This document shows positions 44,809-52,995 of a DNA stretch of 60,080 nucleotides, in pieces. A program made the translations under genes and the position numbers. The stretch covers positions 1 through 60,080 of the forward strand of contig NZ_VUKF01000028.1 in the NCBI RefSeq assembly GCF_009193185.1, given 5' to 3'. Under the pieces are notes generated by a model, which was not told where the DNA came from, searched no databases, and saw only the letters and a program-made list of their open reading frames with translations. This DNA is from Georgenia thermotolerans (lineage in GTDB: Bacteria > Actinomycetota > Actinomycetes > Actinomycetales > Actinomycetaceae). Numbering within the stretch: the stretch's first letter is position 1; every line of letters starts with the position of its first letter.

Positions 44809-45084
44809 CTACCTGCCCGCCGGCACCGTTTCGTGGCGGGCGAGGAGCAGGCCCTCGAGCGACTGCCGGGCGAGCGGGCCCTCGCTGAGGTAGACGTCGT
44901 CGGCCAGGACCAGCGGCATCATCGCGGGGCGGTGGGCGTTGACCAGGGCGTGGCCCTCGGGGGAGTCGACCGGCACCTCACGCACCTCGAGGGGGTAGTC
45001 GCGGGCGAGGGCCTCCAGCGTCTGGCGCACCTCCTCCTGGAAGTGGCACACCGGCGTCGTCACGATGGTGATGCGGGTCGTCAT
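44809..45084 (-). CDS. glutaredoxin-like thioredoxin-fold protein
   Basis: A 91-residue protein with a thioredoxin-like start: ITIVTTPVCHFQEEVRQTLEALARDYPLEVREVPVDSPEG, followed by a cis-Pro-like turn (RPAMMPLVLADDVYLSEG). Only one cysteine is at the active position (VCHF, not CxxC), so it would act monothiol-like or have lost redox function. GGAGGA precedes ATG 45084. Divergent from the AlkZ-like gene. Confidence 0.75.
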   Translation of the reverse strand: MTTRITIVTTPVCHFQEEVRQTLEALARDYPLEVREVPVDSPEGHALVNAHRPAMMPLVLADDVYLSEGPLARQSLEGLLLARHETVPAGR

Positions 45085-45200
45085 CGGTCCTCCCTCGTCG
45101 TTGATCTGCTCCCGACTCTCGCCCCGCCGCACCGGCCCGACCTGGGACGTCGGTCCCGGGTCGCGCCGCCGTGTGGGCCGGGGGACCTACGCTCCTGGTC

Positions 45201-46274
45201 ATGACGACCATGACGGACGTCGCCCTGCTCCGCCTCGTCGCCCAGCGCGTGGCCGGGCCGGGGGTCGCCGGCGCGGGTGAGGCGGTGCGCTGGCTCACCG
45301 CCGTCCAGGCGCAGGACTACGCCGGGGCGCTGGCCGCCGTCAGCCTGCGCGCCGACGGCGGCGACGGCATCGAGGCCGCGCTGGACGCCGGCGAGGTGGT
45401 GCGCTCCTGGCCGATGCGCGGCACCCTGCACCTCGTCCGGGCCGAGGACCTGGGCTGGATGCTCGCCCTGACCACGGACCGTCTGCTCGCCGGCGCGGCC
45501 CGGCGCCGCGCCCAGCTCGGCATCGACGACGCGATGATCGCCCGGGCTGGGGAGCTGGCGCACGAGGCGCTGACCGGCCGGTCGCTGAGCCGGGAGGAGC
45601 TCATGGCCGTGTGGCGGCGCGCCGGGCTGCTCGGCGTCGCCCAGCGCGGCTACCACCTGCTCTGGACGCTCTCCCAGCAGGGGCTCACGGTCCTCGGGCC
45701 CACCGGCGGCGGCCAGCAGCGGGTCGTGCTGCTCGCCGAGTGGGTGCGGCGCCCGCGGCGGCTCGAGAGGGAGGAGGCGCTGGGCGAGTGGGCGCTGCGC
45801 TACTTCCGCGGCCACGGCCCGGCCACCGCCAAGGACTTCCAGTGGTGGACCAAGCTCACCGCCAAGGAGACGGCCGCGGGCGTGGCCCTCGCCCGCGCCT
45901 CCCTGACGAGCGTGGAGGTCGACGGCGTCGAGCACCTCATGGACCCCGCCACGCCGGAGCGGCTGGCCGCGGCGCGGCGTGCGGCGCGAGCCGTGCACCT
46001 GCTGCCCGGCTTCGACGAGCTGCTGCTGGGCTACCAGGACCGCCGGGCGAGCCTGCCTCCGCAGTTCGCCGACCGGGTGGTGCCCGGGGGCAACGGGATG
46101 TTCCGCCCCATGGTGGTGGCCGGCGGCCACGTCGTGGGCACGTGGCGGTGGGCCGGGCGGGGGAACCGCCGGACGCTCGCCGCGGAGCCGTTCACCGAGT
46201 TCTCGCCGCGGGTGGCCGGCGCCCTTCCGAGGCTGGCCGCCGCCTACCCGGCGCCCCGGACGCCGGCGTCCTAG
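45201..46274 (+). CDS. AlkZ-like winged-helix DNA glycosylase family protein
   Basis: A 357-residue HTH_42-family protein. Tandem winged helices fill the protein, and the QxQ motif used for catalysis by AlkZ/YcaQ glycosylases is at residues 36-38 in TAVQAQDYAG. Other family blocks are RSWPMRGTLHLVRAEDLGWML, YFRGHGPATAKDFQWWTKL and LLPGFDELLLGYQDR. AlkZ proteins unhook interstrand crosslinks or excise natural-product DNA adducts, and some serve as self-resistance. This one is isolated from any biosynthetic cluster. ATG 45201 is the chosen start. Confidence 0.85.
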   Translation: MTTMTDVALLRLVAQRVAGPGVAGAGEAVRWLTAVQAQDYAGALAAVSLRADGGDGIEAALDAGEVVRSWPMRGTLHLVRAEDLGWMLALTTDRLLAGAARRRAQLGIDDAMIARAGELAHEALTGRSLSREELMAVWRRAGLLGVAQRGYHLLWTLSQQGLTVLGPTGGGQQRVVLLAEWVRRPRRLEREEALGEWALRYFRGHGPATAKDFQWWTKLTAKETAAGVALARASLTSVEVDGVEHLMDPATPERLAAARRAARAVHLLPGFDELLLGYQDRRASLPPQFADRVVPGGNGMFRPMVVAGGHVVGTWRWAGRGNRRTLAAEPFTEFSPRVAGALPRLAAAYPAPRTPAS

Positions 46275-46338
46275 CGCCCTCGGATGCGCGCGGCGCCGGG
46301 CGGGCGGGTCGACGTCGTCCGCGCGCCGGGGCATGGAA

Positions 46339-46540
46339 GAGCCCGCGGGTTCCCGGCCGTGCGGCCGGGTGCCGTGAAGGACGAGATCACGGCCCCGCGG
46401 GCTCCGGTGACCACCTGGTTCTCGCCGCCGTCCGGCGGGAGGACCTGGGGTCCGTCCACTGACGGCTAGCGGGTGGCCACCTCACGCGTCCTATAAGAAA
46501 TCACTTCAGGACCACCTCCCTTCTCGTGTACCCCCACGGT
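46339..46540 (-). ncRNA. candidate structured transcript with three-way junction and short leader ORF
   Basis: The 375-base gap between the AlkZ-like and phosphatase genes holds, on the minus strand, a promoter-like pair, a strong ribosome site, a 12-codon frame and then hairpins. The far end (46339-46404) folds into a compact three-way junction. The outer stem is 11 pairs (46339-46349 with 46394-46404), and the inner stems are 46352-46358/46363-46369 and 46371-46377/46387-46393. I know no family that matches. It could be a small regulatory RNA, an attenuator that now points into the AlkZ gene antisense, or just a terminator for the plus-strand gene. Confidence 0.4.
46466..46504 (-). CDS. 12-codon putative leader peptide
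   Basis: GTG at 46504 opens MISYRTREVATR, ending in TAG. A near-perfect AAGGGAGGT (minus strand, 46522-46514) lies nine bases upstream. The local sequence is much richer in A/T than its surroundings. A second, overlapping mini-frame (MVLK) starts at GTG 46515. It is too short for composition-based support; the ribosome site is the main evidence. Confidence 0.35.
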   Translation of the reverse strand: MISYRTREVATR

Positions 46541-46565
46541 AGGCACCGCACCCGGTCCCTGTCAC
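46536..46565 (-). promoter_or_regulatory. candidate sigma-70-type promoter on the minus strand
   Basis: GTGACA (46565-46560) and TACCGT (46541-46536) are separated by 18 bases on the minus strand, ahead of the ribosome site at 46522-46514. They resemble actinobacterial housekeeping promoters. Confidence 0.35.
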
Positions 46566-46649
46566 CACATTTCTTTCGGGGTGGACCAGGGCCTGCGGTC
46601 CGGGCGGCCGGGGGTCCTGCCGGCGGGCAGGTAGGGGCGGTGGGGGGAC

Positions 46650-47207
46650 GTGCCGGGCGAAGGGCATGATGGGCCCACGACGCCGACCCCCGACTCCCCG
46701 TCCGAGAGGCCGTACCGCATCCTCGTGGTCTGCACCGGCAACATCTGCCGGTCGCCGATGGCCGAGGTGGTCCTGCGCGAGCGCCTGGGCGAGTCCGGCC
46801 TGGCGGAGCGGGTGGAGGTGGCCTCCGCCGGGACCAGCAACGAGGAGGAGGGCAACCCCATCGACCGGCGGGCCCGGGCCGTGCTCGCCGAGAACGGCTA
46901 CCCGGTGCCCCCGCACCGCGCGCACCAGGTGGCGCCCGGTGAGCTGGCCCGCTACGACCTCGCCCTGGCGATGACCGAGCAGCACGCCCGCGCGCTGCGT
47001 CGTCGCGCCGAGCTCGACGGCTCGGCGAGCAGCGCCGAGATCCGGCTGTGGCGCGAGTTCGACCCCACCGCCGCCGACGCGACCGACCTGGACGTCCCGG
47101 ACCCGTGGTGGGGCGGCATCGAGGACTTCCACGACACCCTCGCCGTGGTCGAGTCCGGCGCCGACGGCGTCGTGACCTACCTGCGCGAGGCCCTGGCCCG
47201 GGTCTGA
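46650..47207 (+). CDS. low-molecular-weight protein-tyrosine phosphatase
   Basis: A 185-residue phosphatase. The P-loop VVCTGNICRSPMAE puts the nucleophilic Cys at residue 28 (CxxNxCRS form), and the general-acid Asp is in VPDPWWGGIEDF near the C-terminus. A 20-residue Thr/Pro-rich lead precedes the fold. GTG 46650 is the best start, as no internal ATG precedes the P-loop. It would dephosphorylate tyrosine-phosphorylated proteins or low-molecular compounds. Confidence 0.92.
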   Translation: MPGEGHDGPTTPTPDSPSERPYRILVVCTGNICRSPMAEVVLRERLGESGLAERVEVASAGTSNEEEGNPIDRRARAVLAENGYPVPPHRAHQVAPGELARYDLALAMTEQHARALRRRAELDGSASSAEIRLWREFDPTAADATDLDVPDPWWGGIEDFHDTLAVVESGADGVVTYLREALARV

Positions 47208-47220
47208 GCGCCGCGCCGTT

Positions 47221-47796
47221 TCACACCTCGGTGGTGACCGGCGGCTGCGCGGACCACGGGAAGTTGATCCAGCGGTCGGTGTGGCGCCACACGTAGTCGG
47301 GCTCGATCACCGAGCGTGGCTTGGCGTAGATGACCGCCGAGCGGGCCTCCACCGGCCGCGCCTCGCCGTCGGCGTCCGCGGGCAGCCCGTGCGCGCGGAT
47401 CATGTCCATCACGAGGGCCAGGGTGCGGCCGGAGTCGGCGACGTCGTCGACGACGAGGACCCGGCGACCCGGCAGGTCGGAGGTGTCCATGAGCGGCGGG
47501 AGGACCACCGGCTCGGGCAGCGTCTCGGCCACGCCGGTGTAGAACTCTACGTTCAAGGTGCCCATCGCCTTGACGTCCAGGGCGTAGGCCACCGCCCCCG
47601 CGGGCACCAGCCCGCCGCGGGCGACGGCCACGACGACGTCGGGCATCCAGCCCGAGCGCACCACCGCGCGGGCCAGCTCGCGGGCGGCCTCGCCGAACTG
47701 CTCCCAGCCGAGCACCTCGCGGGCGGTGGTGGCCGGCGCCGCCTCGGAGGTGACGGTCGTGGAGGTGGTCTCGGAGCTGCGGCTCGTCTCGCTCAT
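47221..47796 (-). CDS. phosphoribosyltransferase family protein
   Basis: A 191-residue type I PRTase. The PRPP loop is RVLVVDDVADSGRTLALVMDMI, the hood region carries AVARGGLVPAGAVAYAL, and YAKPRSVIEPDYVWRHTDRWINFPW near the end resembles xanthine/hypoxanthine phosphoribosyltransferases of the Gpt group. The first 25 residues are Ser/Thr-rich and disordered. Substrate is uncertain. Convergent with the phosphatase gene, 13 bases apart. Confidence 0.88.
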   Translation of the reverse strand: MSETSRSSETTSTTVTSEAAPATTAREVLGWEQFGEAARELARAVVRSGWMPDVVVAVARGGLVPAGAVAYALDVKAMGTLNVEFYTGVAETLPEPVVLPPLMDTSDLPGRRVLVVDDVADSGRTLALVMDMIRAHGLPADADGEARPVEARSAVIYAKPRSVIEPDYVWRHTDRWINFPWSAQPPVTTEV

Positions 47797-47954
47797 CGGG
47801 CCAGCCTAAGCCGCACCCGACGCCCCGCGTCCGGGGGCCGGGATCCCGCCCGGCCGTTCCAGCACGCGGAAAGCAGCGGAGCGAAACGTCCGGATGAGGA
47901 GAAAGCAGGGCCACATGTGTCGCTCAGGTCACGTCGCGCCCCTAGCATCGCGGC

Positions 47955-48599
47955 ATGGAGACGCAGGGGGGTACGAAACGGTCCGTCGTCCTCGACCGGC
48001 TGGCCCGCGGGCTGGCGCAACGGGCGAGCGGCGGACGGATCCTCAGGGTGGCGATCGACGGCCCCGACGGCAGCGGCAAGACGACCTTCACCCGCCAGCT
48101 CGGCGACGTCCTCCACCCGATGCTCATCGACCACGCCGAGGTGCGCCGCTTCTCCGGCGACGATCACATGATCCCCATGCAGGTGCGGCGCTCGGACGCG
48201 GCGGCGGACCCGCGCTGGCTGTACGAGAACTTCCTCGACGTCGCCCGCATCCGGGAGATCGCCCGCGGCGAGCCCGCGCAGTCCCCACCCGGGACCGTGG
48301 TGCTCATCGAGGGCATGACGCTGCAGCGCCCCGAGCTCGCCGACCTGTGGGACGTCACCGTCTACATCACGGTGCCGGCCGCGCTGGCGATCGAGCGGGC
48401 CCGCGCCCGCTACGCCACCTTCATCGACTCCACGAACGAGCAGGAGGAGCTCGAGGGGCTCGAGGAGCGCTACCGGGAGCGGTACGTGCCCGCCTTCCGG
48501 CTCTATGCCGACATGGTCCAGCCGCGCGGCCGGGCGGACGTGGTCATCGAGATGCACGACTTCGAGGCGCCGCTCGTCCTGCGGTGGGGCGACTTCTGA
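47955..48599 (+). CDS. uridine kinase-like P-loop kinase
   Basis: A 214-residue kinase with Walker A GPDGSGKTT (residues 36-44), followed by a region in which the substrate lid is replaced by FSGDDHMIPMQVRR, and a later TVVLIEGMTLQRPEL for the conserved Glu/Gly. It resembles actinobacterial 'uridine kinase' annotations but is not a close Udk, so the phosphate acceptor is unproved. It starts with ATG 47955. Separated from the pnt operon by about 85 bases. Confidence 0.8.
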   Translation: METQGGTKRSVVLDRLARGLAQRASGGRILRVAIDGPDGSGKTTFTRQLGDVLHPMLIDHAEVRRFSGDDHMIPMQVRRSDAAADPRWLYENFLDVARIREIARGEPAQSPPGTVVLIEGMTLQRPELADLWDVTVYITVPAALAIERARARYATFIDSTNEQEELEGLEERYRERYVPAFRLYADMVQPRGRADVVIEMHDFEAPLVLRWGDF

Positions 48600-48685
48600 C
48601 CTGACCGGGCGGGACCGGCGGGTGACACGGCCGTCGCGGTTGGGGAAGAAAGTCCCAGTTCCGGGGGTACGGCGCACCTAGGCTC

Positions 48686-49924
48686 GTGACCGTGATCACT
48701 ATCGCCGTGCCGTGCGAGCCGTCGCCGGAGACGCGCGTCGCCCTCGTGCCGGAGTCGGTGCGCGCCCTGACCCGGGCCGGCCACCGGGTGCTGGTCGAGC
48801 GAGGGGCCGGCGCCCGGGCCCGCTACCCCGACGCCGAGTACGCCGCCGCCGGGGCCAAGGTCGTCGGCGGCGTCGACCTTGCCGCGGTCGACGTCCTCGC
48901 CCACGTCACGCCGCTGCCCGCGCGCGTCCTCGGGGCGCTGCGCCCCGGCGCGGTGACCATCGGCCTGCAGTCCCCGCTCGACGATGCCGACCGCCTCGCC
49001 GCCGCGAACGCGCGGGGGGTGACGATGCTCGCCTTCGAGCGCCTGCCGCGCACGTCCCGCGCCCAGGCGATGGACGCGCTGTCCTCCCAGGCGCTCGCGG
49101 CCGGCTACCGGTGCGTGCTCGAGGCCGCGGTCCGCCTGCCGCGGTTCTTCCCGCTGGCGATGACCGCCGCGGGCACGGTGCCGCCGGCCAAGGTCGTCGT
49201 CCTCGGCATCGGCGTCGCCGGGCTGCAGGCGATCGCCACCGCCAGGCGCCTCGGCGCGAAGGTGGCCGCCAACGACATCCGCCCGGACTCCGCCGAGGAG
49301 GCCCGCTCGGTCGGCGCCACCTTCCTCGACACCGGGCTCGACGCCGCCGAGGGCACCGGGGCCGGCGGCTACGCGCGCGCCCTGGGCACCTCCGCCGCCG
49401 AGCGCCAGCGCGCCGCCCTCGCCCCGCACATCGCCGACGCCGACGTGCTCATCACCACCGCCGCCGTGCCGGGCCGGCCCGCGCCCCGCCTGGTCACCAC
49501 CGAGATGGTGGCCGCCATGCGCCCGGGCTCGGTCGTCGTCGACCTCGCCGCCGCGACCGGCGGCAACGTCGAGGGCTCGCGGCCCGGGGAGGACGTGCGC
49601 GTGCCGAGCGGCCGCGGCGACGGCGCCGTCACGGTGGTCGGGCTCGCCTCGGCGCCGTCGGACCTGCCCACGGACGCCTCCCGGCTGTACGCCACCAACG
49701 TCGTCAACGTGCTGGGCCTGCTGGTCAAGGACGGCGCGCTGACGGTGCCGCTGGACGACGACATCGTCGCCGGCATGGCGCTCACGCACGACGGCGAGAC
49801 CCGGGCGGCGGGCGCGGCGCCGGCCCCGGCCGCGCCGGCCGTTCCCCAGGACCCGCCGGAGCCCGGCGGGCCCGGACCCGAGGGCGGCGTCGGCGCCGGC
49901 CACTACGCGGAGGAGCACCGATGA
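48686..49924 (+). CDS. pntAA: NAD(P) transhydrogenase subunit alpha part 1
   Basis: A 412-residue soluble dI subunit that binds NAD(H). It starts ITIAVPCEPSPETRVALVPESV, has the Rossmann motif VLGIGVAGLQAIATARRLGAKV and the mobile-loop-containing ADVLITTAAVPGRPAPRLVT, then VVDLAAATGGNVEGS. The C-terminal 50 residues are Pro/Ala/Gly-rich. GTG 48686. The TGA overlaps the next ATG (ATGA). With the next two genes it forms the proton-translocating transhydrogenase that makes NADPH. Confidence 0.95.
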   Translation: MTVITIAVPCEPSPETRVALVPESVRALTRAGHRVLVERGAGARARYPDAEYAAAGAKVVGGVDLAAVDVLAHVTPLPARVLGALRPGAVTIGLQSPLDDADRLAAANARGVTMLAFERLPRTSRAQAMDALSSQALAAGYRCVLEAAVRLPRFFPLAMTAAGTVPPAKVVVLGIGVAGLQAIATARRLGAKVAANDIRPDSAEEARSVGATFLDTGLDAAEGTGAGGYARALGTSAAERQRAALAPHIADADVLITTAAVPGRPAPRLVTTEMVAAMRPGSVVVDLAAATGGNVEGSRPGEDVRVPSGRGDGAVTVVGLASAPSDLPTDASRLYATNVVNVLGLLVKDGALTVPLDDDIVAGMALTHDGETRAAGAAPAPAAPAVPQDPPEPGGPGPEGGVGAGHYAEEHR

Positions 49925-50238
49925 GCGGCCTGACCATCCTGACCCTGTTCGTGCTCGCGGCGTTCGTGGGCGTCGAGGTGGTCTCCAAGGTCTCCTCGAC
50001 CCTGCACACCCCGCTGATGTCCGGGGCGAACGCCATCCACGGCATCATCCTCGTCGGCGCCATCCTGGTCACCGCGCACGCCACCTCGCCGGTGCTCATC
50101 GCCCTCGGCGGGCTGGCCACGCTGCTCGCCACGGTCAACCTCGTGGGCGGCTTCGTGGTCACCGACCGGATGCTGGAGATGTTCTCCGGCGGGCGGCGGC
50201 GTCCGGCCGAGGAGCCGGTGGGGAGCGACGCCCGATGA
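49921..50238 (+). CDS. pntAB: NAD(P) transhydrogenase subunit alpha part 2 (membrane)
   Basis: A 105-residue membrane part of the split alpha subunit with about three to four helices. The motif VVSKVSSTLHTPLMSGANAIHGIILVGAI is characteristic of PntAB. ATGA overlaps at both ends couple it to pntAA and pntB. Confidence 0.95.
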   Translation: MSGLTILTLFVLAAFVGVEVVSKVSSTLHTPLMSGANAIHGIILVGAILVTAHATSPVLIALGGLATLLATVNLVGGFVVTDRMLEMFSGGRRRPAEEPVGSDAR

Positions 50239-51626
50239 ACGTGCTGCCCGCCGGCGTCGCCGACGTCCTCTACCTCGCGGCCGCCGTCTGCTTCATCCTC
50301 GCCCTCAAGGGCCTGTCCTCCCCGCGCAGCGCCCGCCGGGGCAACCTCGTCGGCGCCCTGGGCGCCGCCGTCGCCGTCGTCACCGTGCTGCTCTCCACCG
50401 ACTTCGCCGGGGCGAACCTCGCGGTGGTCCTCGGCGCCGTCGGCGTGGGGTCCGCGGTGGCGGTGCCCGCCGCCCGGCGGGTGAAGATGACCGACATGCC
50501 GCAGCTCGTGGCCATCTTCAACGGCGTGGGCGGCGGCGCGGCGGCCGTGGTCGGGATCATCGAGCTGGCGGAGTGGTCGGGGGCGGCGCCCACGGCGACG
50601 GCCACCTCGGCGACGGCGTTCGCCATCCTCGTCGGAGCCACCTCGCTGCTCGGCTCCCTGCTCACCTTCCTCAAGCTGCAGGGCACCATGACCTCCCGGC
50701 CGGTGGTGGTCCCGGCGGCCGGGCCACTCATGGTGCTCGCGCTGGTGGCGGGCGTGGGGGTGGGGGTGGCCGTGGCCGTGACCGGCAACGTGTGGCTCGG
50801 CGTCGTCCTGCTCGTCCTCGGCCTGGGCCTGGGCGCCCTGCTCGTGCTGCCCGTGGGCGGCGCCGACGTGCCGATCGTCATCTCCCTGCTCAACGCCTTC
50901 ACCGGCCTGACGGTGGCGGCGTCCGGCTGGGCGATGTCCAACACGCTGCTGCTCGTCGCGGGCACCCTGGTGGGGGCGTCGGGAACCATCCTCACCCTGG
51001 CCATGGCGACGGCGATGGGCCGCTCGGTCACCGGCATCCTCTTCGGGGCGCTGCGCGGCGGGTCGACGGCGGGCTCCACCCAGGTCTCGCACCGGCCGGT
51101 GCGCCGCGCCCAGGCCGCGGACGTGGCCATCACCCTCGCCTACGCCAACCGGGTCGTGGTGGTGCCCGGCTACGGCCTGGCGGTCGCCCAGGCCCAGCAC
51201 GTCCTCGCCGAGCTGGTCACCGCGCTGCGCGCGCGCGGCGTGGACGCCGTCTACGGCATCCACCCGGTCGCCGGGCGCATGCCCGGGCACATGAACGTCC
51301 TGCTCGCCGAGGCCGACGTGCCCTACGAGCTGCTCGTCGAGGCCGACGACGTCAACGCGGCGATGCCGTCGACGGACGTGGTGGTGGTCGTCGGCGCCAA
51401 CGACGTCGTCAACCCCGCGGCCCGCACCGACCGGACGGCGCCGATCTACGGCATGCCGATCATCAACGCCGATCAGGCCCGCCAGACGATCTTCCTCAAG
51501 CGGTCCATGCGTCCGGGCTTCGCCGGCATCGAGAACGAGCTGCTCTTCGCCGAGAAGACCCAGGTGCTCTTCGGGGACGCCAAGGACTCCCTCAGCGCCG
51601 TCGTCGCCGCCCTCAAGACGGTGTGA
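50235..51626 (+). CDS. pntB: NAD(P) transhydrogenase subunit beta
   Basis: A 463-residue subunit with about nine membrane helices in its N-terminal 270 residues, containing MTDMPQLVAIFNGVGGGAAAVVG, followed by the soluble NADP(H)-binding dIII domain: VVVPGYGLAVAQAQHVLAEL, GIHPVAGRMPGHMNVLLAEADVPYE, VVGANDVVNPAAR and FLKRSMRPGFAGIENELLF. Overlaps pntAB by ATGA. A bidirectional hairpin lies downstream. Confidence 0.96.
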   Translation: MNVLPAGVADVLYLAAAVCFILALKGLSSPRSARRGNLVGALGAAVAVVTVLLSTDFAGANLAVVLGAVGVGSAVAVPAARRVKMTDMPQLVAIFNGVGGGAAAVVGIIELAEWSGAAPTATATSATAFAILVGATSLLGSLLTFLKLQGTMTSRPVVVPAAGPLMVLALVAGVGVGVAVAVTGNVWLGVVLLVLGLGLGALLVLPVGGADVPIVISLLNAFTGLTVAASGWAMSNTLLLVAGTLVGASGTILTLAMATAMGRSVTGILFGALRGGSTAGSTQVSHRPVRRAQAADVAITLAYANRVVVVPGYGLAVAQAQHVLAELVTALRARGVDAVYGIHPVAGRMPGHMNVLLAEADVPYELLVEADDVNAAMPSTDVVVVVGANDVVNPAARTDRTAPIYGMPIINADQARQTIFLKRSMRPGFAGIENELLFAEKTQVLFGDAKDSLSAVVAALKTV

Positions 51627-51690
51627 GTCCCGGGCCGCCCGTGCGGGCGGACCCGCCCCGTGTGGGCGGACCCGGGCCGCGCGTGCTGGT

Positions 51691-51720
51691 GCCCGGGCCA
51701 CCGCTACCGGCGGCCCGGGC
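51691..51720. terminator. hairpin between convergent pntB and ScyD-like genes
   Basis: A nine-base-pair perfect stem (51691-51699 with 51712-51720, 12-base loop) lies between two convergent stops and could serve both strands. Confidence 0.55.
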
Positions 51721-51731
51721 CCCGCACGGGC

Positions 51732-52892
51732 CTACCGGTGGGCCGGCGTCGCCGCCTTGAAGCGCAGCAGCGCGCCGTCCGGGCCCATGAGGCCGCCGGT
51801 GGTGACGTAGAGCGTGCCGGCCTGCCACTCGACGGCGGAGGGCAGGTCCGCCTGGAAGAACGTGCGGGCCTGGGAGGAGCCGCGCGGCAGCACGGAGACC
51901 TGACCGCCGAAGAGCTCGGTGACGTAGATGTCGCCCCACGGCGTCACGGCCAGGTCGGTGGCGCCCACGAAGCCGGTGGCCACCCGCTTGACCGACCCGT
52001 TCCACGGGTTGACGCGGAAGACCGAGCCGTTCGGGCCCATCTCGCCCGGCGCGCCGGGCAGGCTCGTGACGTAGAGCATGCCGTCCATGCCCATCTCGAC
52101 GTCCGTGGGCACCGGCTCGGCGAGGTAGGTGAGCCCCACCGCGCAGTCGGGGAGGCCGAACTGGCCGGCCATGTCGGCCGTGACCGTGACGGCGGCGGGC
52201 GGCAGGACGGCGACGACGCTCGTCCGGCCCTTGGGGCTGACCTTCAGGACGGCGTTCGCCGCCGCGTCGGCGACGAGCACGTCGCCGCTGGGCAGCGTCG
52301 TGCTGGCATAGGGGTGGGACTCGACGATGCCGGGGTGGGTGGCCGGGCCCACCTCCGGGGGCAGCTCGGCGGCGCAGGCGTCGGAGATGCCCTGGAACCC
52401 GTAGGTGACGCCGGCGTCGGGGTTGTGCTTCTCCTCGAACGCCCACAGATCCACCAGGGTGCGGGTCTTGCCCTTGCGGTCGATCTGCTTGATCAGCGCG
52501 CTGGGCGGCGGGGCGTTCGGGTCGGGCTCGCTGCCCGGCTCCGGGCTGGGGGTGCGGCTCTCGGCGTAGGTCACCACCCCGTTGCGCACGGAGGCCGCGG
52601 CGATCTCCGCGCCGGGCACGGTCACCACGTCGGTGCGCTTGCCCTTCTTGAGCTGGGTGAGCATGCCGGTCATGCCCGACTCGTCGAACATGCCCTGGGT
52701 GATGTAGGCGGTGCCGTCGTGGTCGATGGCCACCGAGAGCGGCTGGGACATGCCGTCGGTGAGCTTCTCGCTGGCCGGCGGCTTGCTGGGCTTGGGGGAG
52801 GGCTTGCCGGAGTGAGCGGCGGCGGGGGTGGCCAGCCCGGCGAGGAGGAGGCCGCCGGCGAGGGCGGCGCAGACCAATCTGGAAGAGGGCAT
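51732..52892 (-). CDS. secreted ScyD/ScyE-like beta-propeller protein
   Basis: A 386-residue secreted protein with a Sec signal peptide (first 27 residues, cleavage after PAAA). Then come repeated beta-propeller-type blades: LSVAIDHDGTAYITQG, VESHPYASTTLPSGDVLVADAAANAVLKVS, DVEMGMDGMLYVTSLPG, TDLAVTPWGDIYVTELFGG, VEWQAGTLYVTTGG. These NHL/SMP-30-like repeats match the ScyD/ScyE group, first named near scytonemin genes but widespread in actinomycetes without them. Role unknown; no scytonemin pathway is seen. Confidence 0.85.
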   Translation of the reverse strand: MPSSRLVCAALAGGLLLAGLATPAAAHSGKPSPKPSKPPASEKLTDGMSQPLSVAIDHDGTAYITQGMFDESGMTGMLTQLKKGKRTDVVTVPGAEIAAASVRNGVVTYAESRTPSPEPGSEPDPNAPPPSALIKQIDRKGKTRTLVDLWAFEEKHNPDAGVTYGFQGISDACAAELPPEVGPATHPGIVESHPYASTTLPSGDVLVADAAANAVLKVSPKGRTSVVAVLPPAAVTVTADMAGQFGLPDCAVGLTYLAEPVPTDVEMGMDGMLYVTSLPGAPGEMGPNGSVFRVNPWNGSVKRVATGFVGATDLAVTPWGDIYVTELFGGQVSVLPRGSSQARTFFQADLPSAVEWQAGTLYVTTGGLMGPDGALLRFKAATPAHR

Positions 52893-52995
52893 CGAAGCTC
52901 CTAGGTCGGGAAAGCCGCCCCGTGCGACGGTGCGCGGGACGGCTCAAGCGGGCATAGCGTGCGGGATATCCCGTTACTCCGGCGTTACTGGGGCG

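Noticed and set aside
46339-46404. A tRNA gene.
   Set aside because: It has only three arms, no acceptor-type 7-pair stem with a CCA-like end, and no T-loop or anticodon features.
51732-52892. Scytonemin biosynthesis locus suggested by the ScyD-like protein.
   Set aside because: No other scy homologue is nearby; ScyD-like propellers are widespread.
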